From assembly GCF_011064615.1 (NCBI RefSeq), contig NZ_JAALJH010000024.1, positions 1 to 64,000 on the forward strand: DNA of 64,000 nucleotides, written 5' to 3'. Position 1 is the stretch's first letter. Every line of letters begins with the position of its first letter. Positions 24,301-32,206 of the stretch are shown piece by piece. The notes under the pieces are model-generated. The model did not search any database and was not told the DNA's origin. It saw only the letters and a program-made list of their open reading frames with translations. A program made the translations under genes and the position numbers. Origin of the DNA: Aquisphaera insulae (GTDB lineage: Bacteria > Planctomycetota > Planctomycetia > Isosphaerales > Isosphaeraceae).

Positions 24301-24976
24301 CGGGCTCGACGTCCTTCGCGGGGAACTCGCCGATGCGGCTGGCCGAGGTCCCGGCCCGTTGCGCCGGGTCCCAGGTCATGATCCGGCCGAAGGGGACGAC
24401 GTCCACCTCGGGGCGAGGCGGCCTCTCCCCCTTCGCGGCCGGGTCGATCGTGAGCCGGGCGAGGGCCCAGTCGGCGCAGTCGCAGAGGATGCCGTCCCCC
24501 GCGTCATCGACGACGAGCGTCAGTTCCGCGGCCCCTTTCGTGGCGACCGAGACGGCCCGCGGCGGATCGGCCTGACGCATGACGCCGCTGTCGAACGCCT
24601 TCCGGCCATCCACGAAGACCCGGAAGACGACCGAGCCGTCCCTGTTCGGCCCCTGCCATTGGACGCCCACCTCGGCGTCGAACGACTGGAAGCGGCCGGC
24701 GAGGTCCACGCGGATCTCGCCGCTCGCGTGATGACCCAGCCCTTTCGGGTAGGTTCGATCGCCGATCCTCAGGGGAGCCCCATTCCGCCCCGCCGGCCGG
24801 ACCGCCGTATCGAGGCCCAGCTCACCCCAGGCCTGGGTGCTCGACAGGATGTCCGCGGCGTTTGTGTCCGACAGGTAGAGCACCCCGGCGGGCTCGTTCG
24901 CGGGGAGAGAGCTCACGCCCCCCGTGCAGGCCGCGCCCAGGACCAGAATCACGACGCGATGGAATGAGCCTTTCAT
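21362..24976 (-). CDS. Secreted NPCBM-domain six-hairpin glycosidase-like protein
   Basis: 1204-aa exported protein. Residues 1-27 are a signal peptide. Residues about 30-175 form an NPCBM carbohydrate-binding module (YLSDTNAADI, YPKGLGHHASGEIRVDLAG, VFRVFVDGRKAFDSGVM). A discoidin-like beta region covers about 240-350. The second half has the alpha/alpha toroid pattern of six-hairpin glycosidases (IRASQVHCLLAARSEDSG, AYRWTQSRSPVLPLGDGAWTLAQ, HFHNQGGWNKTHETGW), ending with a beta sandwich. The NPCBM plus six-hairpin layout suggests cleavage of complex plant or algal glycans, but I cannot name the GH family. Start ATG has GAGGAGGA upstream. An uninterrupted antisense frame crosses nearly the whole gene; it reflects GC bias and is not called. 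Confidence 0.83.
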   Translation of the reverse strand: MKGSFHRVVILVLGAACTGGVSSLPANEPAGVLYLSDTNAADILSSTQAWGELGLDTAVRPAGRNGAPLRIGDRTYPKGLGHHASGEIRVDLAGRFQSFDAEVGVQWQGPNRDGSVVFRVFVDGRKAFDSGVMRQADPPRAVSVATKGAAELTLVVDDAGDGILCDCADWALARLTIDPAAKGERPPRPEVDVVPFGRIMTWDPAQRAGTSASRIGEFPAKDVEPGRELAVGRNHEVIAPDWNGRGCLGVQWPESRSLRRLELEFADAARASADRPPVVETWVGESPWQGEWKALGSRPERRGTMLVWEGPGANWRTPTPRVRWVFPSGDRAVVVKSVGVFTRSHWRAEEVRLERVTTSDPAVIPVEIYNGALVDSSGGDPHQIRWQASQPLNVRLLASVPRADKTDRTVLRFGGEAGGFAVSIEDVLAHGSVSYGGIRVAATAGRKDGIDIQEPAVTPGVLEDVRRRPDETLERAMTDVHRGIQDLGPMMLSLACDNRKIVADREGDVRFDASRGIDDPPRDIPDQWRLEVRPGTGGKLDITRRLHGGWLPMPTTTTREGSVVYRQTTYVAPVGEAATDRPAWVRDRAVGIVELAMRNETDTPAPARLTLALAGTGPAPGRATMAAVDGTTIFSVGDRVLAIAEAAAGPLSLRQDAGGLTLSGSLPPNAESGCTVLVPLWPLRPGEKVVPPAGTTWEERTTAYWKAVLSPSMQVDLPDPFLADLIRASQVHCLLAARSEDSGRRVAAWISSDRYGPLESEAHAPIRGMDMLGQSEYARRSLEFFIRRYSPEGFLTTGYTLVGTGEHLWTLAEHVERTHDEAWLRSIAPELKRVCAWIIRQRTKTKRVDEQGRKRPGYGLMPPGVSADWNRFAYRFFNDAQYSAGLTAAARILSSIRDPAADALAKEADAYREDLRTAYRWTQSRSPVLPLGDGAWTLAQSALLDSYGHVEEFLPGEDANRSWAYSVDLGAHHLAATGILDPGSPEVGGMLGYLEGSAFLRTGMGEYPEGASRKDPYGLGGFAKVQPFYARVAEIYAARDDVKPFLRAYFHGLASLVSRENMSFWEHFHNQGGWNKTHETGWFLCQTRLMLVQERGEDLWLAPFVTDRWLGDGRAVSVRDAPTRFGKVGYAIRSHVGEGFIEATIAPPTGPAEPRRILLRLRHPEGKPMRSVTVSGRPHGAFDPKSETITLAPTGPSLRVRVEY

Positions 24977-25110
24977 GGGTCAGTCCTCCTCAGCCCCGAT
25001 TCAAGCCGATCCCGTGCCCGGTCACAAGAGAGGCGTCCGGCTGAGTCTGGGGGATGCCGTTCCGAATACGGAAGCCACGTCCTGGCATCTGCGGGGCCAT
25101 CCATAGACAC

Positions 25111-25209
25111 GTGACCACCCGCGTCAGCGGGTGGTTCGGACGGGGCGCAGCCCTCCAGCTTCCGGCGTGAGCCGGACTGGCCTCGGGCGAGCGGTGGCCT
25201 ATCCCGCAC
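25111..25209. repeat. Repeat family B, half-element
   Basis: It starts GTGACC and folds as ACCACCCGC-GTCA-GCGGGTGGT, then TTCGGACGGGGCGCAGCC and on through CTTCCGGCGTGAGCCGGACTG to GCGGTGGCCTATCCCGC. This corresponds to the right half of the 2737-2900 element in reverse complement, over about 95 bases. The other end is missing, so the copy was truncated, with the permease-like relic lying just beyond the break. Confidence 0.85.
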
Positions 25210-25229
25210 GTAACCGGCTTCGGCCCGTT

Positions 25230-25292
25230 TCGGCCCCGCGGTGAGCCTCTGGCGGTTCACGAGGAGGACGTTGCTCGCCGTGTTGACAGCAG
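25230..25292 (-). pseudogene. Possible lactate permease (lctP) relic fragment
   Basis: On the minus strand the frame reads NTASNVLLVNRQRLTAG, close to DTASNVLFGNLQRITAD in the intact permease 700 bases away; 11 of 16 aligned residues agree by eye. The DNA shares a 19-base identical block (AGGACGTTGCTCGCCGTGT) and about 34 of 41 bases around it. Only this patch of the gene is recognisable. It could be a remnant of a duplicated or older permease copy broken by repeat insertion. With so short a match, coincidence of a conserved motif cannot be excluded. Confidence 0.5.
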
Positions 25293-25403
25293 CGAATGGG
25301 TTAGTCCTGATCCTTGAGTACTGGTCAGCTTCCCGTATCTTGGGGGTGTCGCCTTCACGGGTAAGACAGACATCCAGCATCGCCTTTCTCCTGGGCATCG
25401 ATC

Positions 25404-25622
25404 ATGGCATCGAGCGCAATCGAATCACGTCTGGCGTTCCTGGAGCGAGAGGTTGCCGACCTCAAGGCGAAGCTCTTGGAGTCACCAGCCGGAGACGGTC
25501 CGTGGTGGGACCGGATCGCGGGCACCTTTACCGACGACCCAGCTCATGAAGAGGCCATGAAGCTCGGGCACAAGTACCGAAGGTCTCTTCGCGCGAGTCT
25601 GACAGGCCAGCGGAAGGGTTGA
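25404..25622 (+). CDS. Small antitoxin-like protein without a toxin partner
   Basis: 72-aa protein. The N-terminal half is a short coiled coil (SRLAFLEREVADLKAKL). The second half, WWDRIAGTFTDDPAHEEAMKLGHKYRRSLR, split here at its core GTFTDDPAHEEAMKLG, matches a pattern I know from small proteins encoded just before PIN-domain (VapC-type) toxins in planctomycetes and cyanobacteria, where it serves as the antitoxin. No PIN gene follows: the next 100 bases hold no conserved frame, and the next gene is the convergent permease. So it is either an orphan antitoxin or a relic of a toxin-antitoxin pair. ATG at 25404 is the only plausible start, with a weak ribosome-binding site. Confidence 0.68.
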   Translation: MASSAIESRLAFLEREVADLKAKLLESPAGDGPWWDRIAGTFTDDPAHEEAMKLGHKYRRSLRASLTGQRKG

Positions 25623-25728
25623 CGTGTGCGTCTCGCGGAGCCGAAACGAGGACGTAGCTCGTTTGACGTCGAGTCGGAGACACGTGGGCTCGAAGTGTTT
25701 GATGGTCGGTTAACAGGCCAGGGACTGC

Positions 25729-27462
<1,734 letters not shown>

Positions 27463-27729
27463 CTATTATGGCCAACTGGGACCGAGTGCGGTCCTTCGGA
27501 GAGCCGCGGCACCCACCATAAGCGAGGGGGAAGGGGAGGGATAGAGGCCACCCGCCGGGCGATGCGGAAGCGACGCGCGGCCGGGCCCGTGGCGGCGGCC
27601 GACCGGAGCGGCGATGCATGATCTTTGGGCGTTGTCGTCTTGACCGCCGTGACGCCAAGGAGTTACCTTTTGTAGTCGCCCCGCGCCTCCGAGAGAGGCG
27701 ATCGACAGGCGATCAGAAGGAGCACCTGA

Positions 27730-28089
27730 GTGCAAATCGAGATCTCGACCCGCCACGGTGAGCTGACGTCCGAACAGCAACGCCGCTTGCATGATAAGTC
27801 GGAGAAGCTGCTCAAGTATTTCGGGCGGCTCATGGCCGTGGAAGTGGCCGTGGACCAGGGTAAGCAGGCGTGGGATGTCGAGATCCTGGTGTCGGCCGAG
27901 CACAAGCACGACTTCGTCGCCCGCGAGGTGGGCCCGACGCCCGAAGCGGCGATGGACCTGTGCCTGCATAAGATCGAGAACCAGCTCCGGCGCTACAAAG
28001 AGAAGGTCCAGAATCACAAGGGCGATATGCCTCAGGGTGGGGGGCGGTCCCGGTCGGGCGACCAGGCGGAGCCCCCCGAATCGGCATGA
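27730..28089 (+). CDS. hpf: Ribosome hibernation-promoting factor (HPF/YfiA family)
   Basis: 119-aa protein with one S30AE domain (residues 1-100: QIEISTRHGELTSEQQRRL, AVEVAVDQGKQAWDVEILVSA, AAMDLCLHKIENQLRRYKEK) and a short polar tail. Such proteins bind the 30S decoding region and silence ribosomes in resting cells; the short length fits the YfiA/short HPF type, which lacks the C-terminal dimerisation domain. GTG at 27730 has AAGGAG eight bases upstream. It heads a plus-strand run with ptsN, HPr and EI, an arrangement also known from proteobacterial rpoN loci, which suggests coordination with nutrient status. Confidence 0.9.
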   Translation: MQIEISTRHGELTSEQQRRLHDKSEKLLKYFGRLMAVEVAVDQGKQAWDVEILVSAEHKHDFVAREVGPTPEAAMDLCLHKIENQLRRYKEKVQNHKGDMPQGGGRSRSGDQAEPPESA

Positions 28090-28278
28090 GACTCTCGGTG
28101 CGGGTCGCGGGGGGATGATCCCCCGCGGAGCCTGTTCCTGACCAGTCGCCGCGAGCATAACGCAGCGGGTCGGTGGTCCGCCATCCTCCTCCTGGTATTG
28201 ATGCCCGCCTGAGCGTCGCGATTCCGAGGCCGTCCGGGGACCCCGGCAGGGTTCCGACGGCCCATGAGGGAGGGGCGG

Positions 28279-28749
28279 ATGAAACTATCAGATTTCGTAA
28301 TTCGCGATTCGATCATCGTCGACTTGCAGGCCACGACGAAGGAAGCGGCGATCCGTGAGATGGTGCACAGCCTGAACGCCTCCAACCATCTCCCCGACTC
28401 GGAAGTGGAGAGCGTCATCCGCGCGATCCTCGGCCGCGAGGAGCTGGGCTCCACGGGTATCGGGATGGGAGTCGCCGTCCCCCATACGCGGCACGCGACG
28501 CTGACGCGGCTGATCGGCACCGTGGCCCTGTCGCGGCGAGGCGTCGATTTCGCAGCCCTCGACGGCGACCCCGTGAACATCTTCTTCCTGCTGGTCTCCC
28601 CCCAGAACCAGCCCGGCGATCACCTCAGGGCCCTGGAGAACATCTCGCGACACCTGAAGGATGAGCGGTTCGTGAGCTTCCTGCGACAGTCCAGCGACAG
28701 GGAGCAGGTCATCCAGGTACTCGACGACGCCGACCATAATACCCTGTAA
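28279..28749 (+). CDS. ptsN: PTS EIIA domain protein, PtsN-like
   Basis: 156-aa phosphocarrier of the fructose/mannitol-nitrogen EIIA type. His69 in GVAVPHTRH is the phosphorylation site. The fold pattern SDFVIRDSIIVDL, REMVHSLNASNHL, LGREELGSTGIGMG and FFLLVSPQNQPGDHLRALENIS is typical. With HPr and EI directly downstream and no EIIB or EIIC in the window, it is likely a regulatory acceptor (PTS-Ntr style) rather than a sugar transporter part. ATG at 28279 follows GGGAGGGG closely and begins the conserved MKLSDF; an upstream ATG at 28264 lacks a comparable site. Confidence 0.9.
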   Translation: MKLSDFVIRDSIIVDLQATTKEAAIREMVHSLNASNHLPDSEVESVIRAILGREELGSTGIGMGVAVPHTRHATLTRLIGTVALSRRGVDFAALDGDPVNIFFLLVSPQNQPGDHLRALENISRHLKDERFVSFLRQSSDREQVIQVLDDADHNTL

Positions 28750-28940
28750 GGGGATGGATGCCGCGCCGCGGCACCCCACCCCTCCCCCAGTCCGGGGCCC
28801 TCGCCAGCGAGGCGTCCCCGGCTTTCCGGCGATGGGCTCCGCGGGAAAGGACCCGAGGGACCAGGCAATTTCTTGCAAGAGGCCCTGACCGCCGGCTCGC
28901 CGCCGGCCGTCGTTCCCGGCCCAGGCCGATCGAGCTGACG

Positions 28941-29270
28941 ATGAGCGACGAATCCGCAGTCTTCCGGCGTCCGGTTGAGATCAGGAATGCACTCGGGTTC
29001 CACATGCGCCCCGCCGGCAAGTTCGTCAAGCTCGCGCTCCGCTATCAGTCCGAGGTCCGGATCCTCTACAATGGCAACCAGTATAACGGGAAGAGCATAC
29101 TCGACCTGACCTCGCTGGCCGCGGAGTGCGGAACGCGGCTCGAGATCGAGGCGAGGGGGCCGGACGCCGCGGAGGCGATCGAGGCGCTCGAGGGGCTGGT
29201 CCTGGCCCATTTCGACGAGAACGAGAACGGCGAAGCGATTTCCGCGCAGCCCACGGAGCCCGCCCGATGA
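28941..29270 (+). CDS. ptsH: HPr phosphocarrier protein
   Basis: 109-aa HPr. His21 in ALGFHMRPAGKFV is the site phosphorylated by EI; the usual context is GLHARPA, so Met and Phe replacements are mild changes. Ser52 in YNGKSILDLTSLA corresponds to the regulatory Ser46 phosphorylated by HPr kinase in other lineages, and is kept. The C-terminal 20 residues (NENGEAISAQPTEPAR) extend past the usual 85-90 aa. ATG at 28941 is the first residue consistent with the fold; no strong ribosome-binding site precedes it (GAGCTGACG). It sits between ptsN and the EI gene. Confidence 0.9.
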   Translation: MSDESAVFRRPVEIRNALGFHMRPAGKFVKLALRYQSEVRILYNGNQYNGKSILDLTSLAAECGTRLEIEARGPDAAEAIEALEGLVLAHFDENENGEAISAQPTEPAR

Positions 29271-29392
29271 TCGGGCGGGGCCGGGTCGGGGCATCCCCCC
29301 GATCCGACCTCGACGCGACATGGAGTCGGCGGCGGGCCCGGGCGGAAGACGGGCGGGCCTCGCGAGGCCGAGCGAATCACAGGAAAGTTGGC

Positions 29393-31231
29393 ATGCCGCC
29401 ACTGGCCCCTCCCCACCAACCCGACGGCCCGACGCCGGCGGCCCCCCCGATGCAGGTGCTGCGGGGGCTGGCCGTCAGCCCTGGCATCGCCATCGGGCCG
29501 GTCGTCGTGGCGAGCCCGGTGGGCCGTCGCCTCCCGCCCCGCAAGATCGCACGCGAGGCCGTCGCCGCCGAAAAGGCGCGACTCGACCGCGCCCTCGAAG
29601 CCGCGGAGGTCGAGGCCGATCAGGCGTGCGCCGAGGCGCGGGACCGGCTGGGCCCGCAGTATGCGGACATCCTCGGCGCCCACGCCCGGATGATCGGCGA
29701 TCCCACCCTCCGCGAGGGCGCCGGCCGGCGGATCGAGCAGGAGACCATCGCGGCGGAGCACGCCGTCATCGAGGTCCTGGAGGCGCACGCCGCCCGGCTC
29801 GAGCAGCTCAGCGATTCCTACCTGGCGGCCCGCGCGGCCGACGTCCGGGACATCGAGGCCCGGATCCTCGGCCAGCTCATGGGCCGCCGGCCGCGCGGCC
29901 TGCAGGATGAGCTGCCCGGCCCGTCCCTCGTCCTGGCGGCCGACCTCTCCCCGAGCGAGACCGCCGGCCTGGATCCGCGGCGCGTGCTCGGCTTCGCCAC
30001 CGAGGCCGGCGGCCGGGCCAGCCACACGGCGATCGTCGCGGCCGCGCTGGAGATCCCCGCCGTGGTCGGCCTGGGGAAATTCCTGGACCTGGCCCGGCAG
30101 TGCCGGATCGCCATCATCGACGGCGACGAGGGCCTCGTGATCCTCGATCCCGACGCGGCCACCCAGGAGCGCTATCGGGACGCCGCCGAGGAGCGATCGG
30201 AGCGATTCCAGGTCCTCTCCCGTCAGGCGGACCTCCCCGCGGAGACGCTCGACGGCACCCGGCTGGAGCTCTGGGGCAACATCGAGTTCTCCGGCGAGGT
30301 GGAGGCCTGCCTCGGCCTGGGTGCCGCGGGGGTCGGGCTCTACCGCACCGAATTCCTCTTCATGAACGCCGAGGCCCCCCCGACCGAGGAGCAGCAGTTC
30401 GAGGCCTACGCGACGGTGATCCGCTCGCTCCAGGGCCGGCCGATCGTGATCCGGACCCTCGACCTGGGGGCCGACAAGCTGGAGTCCTACCGGGCCTCCG
30501 CCCCCCGCGAGGCGAACCCGTTCCTCGGCCTGCGGAGCATCCGGTTGTCGCTCCGGGACCGGGACCTGTTCCGGCCCCAACTCCGCGCGATCCTCCGCGC
30601 CGCCCTCCTCGGCGACGTCCGGATCATGTTCCCGCTGGTGTCGACGATGTCCGAGCTCCGGCAGGCCCGCGCCCTGCTCGCGGAAGCGGCGGCGGGGCTG
30701 GCGGCCGAGGGGATCCCCGGCCGCGGCGACCTGCCCGTCGGCGTGATGGTGGAGGTCCCGGCCGCGGCCCTCGTGGCCGATCACCTGGCGAAGGAGGTGG
30801 ATTTCTTCTCGATAGGCACCAACGACCTGGTCCAGTACACGCTCGCGGTCGACCGGACCAATGAGACCGTGGCCGACCTGTATTCCGCCGCCGACCCCGC
30901 CGTCCTCCGCCTCATCGAGCGGGTGGTCCAGGCCGCCGGCGCGAGGGGGATCGACGTGAGCGTCTGCGGGACGATGGGCGGGGATCCGCTCTACGCGATG
31001 CTCCTGCTGGGCCTCGGCCTGCGGCACCTGAGCATGCCCCCGCACCAGCTCCCGGAGATCCGCCGCGTGATCCGCGGCATCCGCCTGGACGCCGCGCGGG
31101 CCCTCGCCGCCGAGGCGCTGGCCATGGAGACCGCCGCCGAGGTGGCCGACCTGCTGCAACGTCGGCTCCGCGAGGCGCTACCCGACACGCCCCCCCGGTC
31201 CGGGGCACCCCGATCCGAGGCCCGCGGATGA
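29393..31231 (+). CDS. ptsI: Phosphoenolpyruvate-protein phosphotransferase (PTS enzyme I)
   Basis: 612-aa cytoplasmic enzyme that transfers phosphate from PEP to HPr. The N-terminal HPr-binding helical region is at about 45-165. The phospho-histidine is His211 in GGRASHTAIVAAAL. The PEP-binding barrel follows, with GVGLYRTEFLFM, DLGADKL and DFFSIGTNDLVQYTLAVDR, and the active-site Cys525 in VSVCGTMGGDP. There is no N-terminal GAF domain, so it is EI-like rather than the GAF-bearing EI-Ntr. ATG at 29393 has AGGAAAG upstream; the first 20 residues are a Pro-rich leader. Together with HPF, PtsN and HPr it forms a compact regulatory PTS cluster. Confidence 0.93.
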   Translation: MPPLAPPHQPDGPTPAAPPMQVLRGLAVSPGIAIGPVVVASPVGRRLPPRKIAREAVAAEKARLDRALEAAEVEADQACAEARDRLGPQYADILGAHARMIGDPTLREGAGRRIEQETIAAEHAVIEVLEAHAARLEQLSDSYLAARAADVRDIEARILGQLMGRRPRGLQDELPGPSLVLAADLSPSETAGLDPRRVLGFATEAGGRASHTAIVAAALEIPAVVGLGKFLDLARQCRIAIIDGDEGLVILDPDAATQERYRDAAEERSERFQVLSRQADLPAETLDGTRLELWGNIEFSGEVEACLGLGAAGVGLYRTEFLFMNAEAPPTEEQQFEAYATVIRSLQGRPIVIRTLDLGADKLESYRASAPREANPFLGLRSIRLSLRDRDLFRPQLRAILRAALLGDVRIMFPLVSTMSELRQARALLAEAAAGLAAEGIPGRGDLPVGVMVEVPAAALVADHLAKEVDFFSIGTNDLVQYTLAVDRTNETVADLYSAADPAVLRLIERVVQAAGARGIDVSVCGTMGGDPLYAMLLLGLGLRHLSMPPHQLPEIRRVIRGIRLDAARALAAEALAMETAAEVADLLQRRLREALPDTPPRSGAPRSEARG

Positions 31232-31403
31232 GCCGCCAACCCGACGGAACACCCTTGAACGCGAACCGAACCCGAACCCCCTTTCCCGAGGACAACCATC
31301 CGGCCGCCCCGCGAACGGCTCGCCGCCTCGCGGGCCCCGGCCCGATCGGCCCCGGCGGCCCTGCCGCCGCGGCGGATGGTCGCACCTCGCCCCGACCCAG
31401 GCC

Positions 31404-32171
31404 ATGACGACCGCCACGACGATGCGACTCCGATTCGCCAAGCGAGGCGACCTCCGGCTCATCAGCCACCGCGACCTGCTGCGGTGCCTGGAGCGGATGC
31501 TCCGCCGCGCGCGGCTCCCCGTGGCGATGAGCCAGGGTTTCAACCCCCGCGCGCGGATCGTCTTCGCCCTGCCGCTGGGCCTGGGCATCGAGGGATGCGA
31601 CGAGATCGTCGATCTCGAGCTGTCCCGCCCGGAAGACCCGGGAGACGTCCTGCGACGCCTCCGGGACGTTTCCCCTCCGGGGTTCGCCTGGCTCGACGCC
31701 GAGGCGATCCCCGGGCGAGCCCCGGCCCCCCGGCCGGTCGCCGCCGAGTACCGCCTCGAGGTGCCCCCCGAGCGTCGGCGCGAAGCCCGGTCCGCGCTGC
31801 AAGCCCTCCTGGGCGAGACCAGCCGGCCGGTGATCCGCCGCCGCCAAGACAGCAGCCGCGAGCAGCCCGTCGACGTCCGTGCCGCGCTGCTGGATGCCGA
31901 ACTGACCGATGATGGGACGCTCAGGGCCCGCCTCCGGGTGACACCGGAGGGCTCGGCCCGTCCCGAGGAATTGCTCGAGGCGCTGGGCCTTCGCGACCTG
32001 CTGGATCGAGGATCCGTCGTGGCGCGGGCCCGCGTCGAACTTGCCAGTGCCGATGAGAGGACCACAGTGGGCGCCCGGGGCGGATCGACGTGCCCCTCGC
32101 AGGCCGACGGCCGCGACGGGCCGGGATCGCCCCCGCGTCCATCCCGCGAACCGAACACCACAACCACATGA
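31404..32171 (+). CDS. TIGR03936/DUF2344-family protein
   Basis: 255-aa protein of the radical-SAM-linked DUF2344 family. The family start RLRFAKRGDLRLISHRDLLR is followed by RARLPVAMSQGFNPRARIVFALPL with its conserved SQGFNP. In many bacteria this domain is fused to or follows a radical SAM enzyme and lies immediately before RNase E/G; here the second neighbour is present (rne-type gene 35 bases downstream) and the radical SAM gene is absent from the window. The function is not established. The last 40 residues are low-complexity Ser/Thr/Pro/Gly. ATG at 31404 or the in-frame ATG at 31422, nearer the conserved block, could be used. Confidence 0.85.
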   Translation: MTTATTMRLRFAKRGDLRLISHRDLLRCLERMLRRARLPVAMSQGFNPRARIVFALPLGLGIEGCDEIVDLELSRPEDPGDVLRRLRDVSPPGFAWLDAEAIPGRAPAPRPVAAEYRLEVPPERRREARSALQALLGETSRPVIRRRQDSSREQPVDVRAALLDAELTDDGTLRARLRVTPEGSARPEELLEALGLRDLLDRGSVVARARVELASADERTTVGARGGSTCPSQADGRDGPGSPPRPSREPNTTTT

Positions 32172-32206
32172 TCACGCGAAGTGCGTGAGTATCGGAAACA
32201 GACCGC

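Larger units (their letters stand above)
24977..25403. other. Divergent spacer with repeat B half-element and permease-like relic
   Basis: This 427-base spacer lies between the start of the NPCBM hydrolase (minus) and the small antitoxin-like gene (plus). It contains the half-copy of repeat B at 25111-25209 and a short piece resembling the neighbouring lactate permease gene at 25230-25292. The rest, which must hold the hydrolase promoter, shows no clear motif. Confidence 0.65.

Noticed and set aside
18902-24967. A 2021-codon open frame on the plus strand
   Set aside because: It runs antisense to the esterase, acetyltransferase and NPCBM hydrolase genes, has no domain content and is Arg/Gly/Pro-rich. 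High GC with biased third positions makes such antisense frames common.
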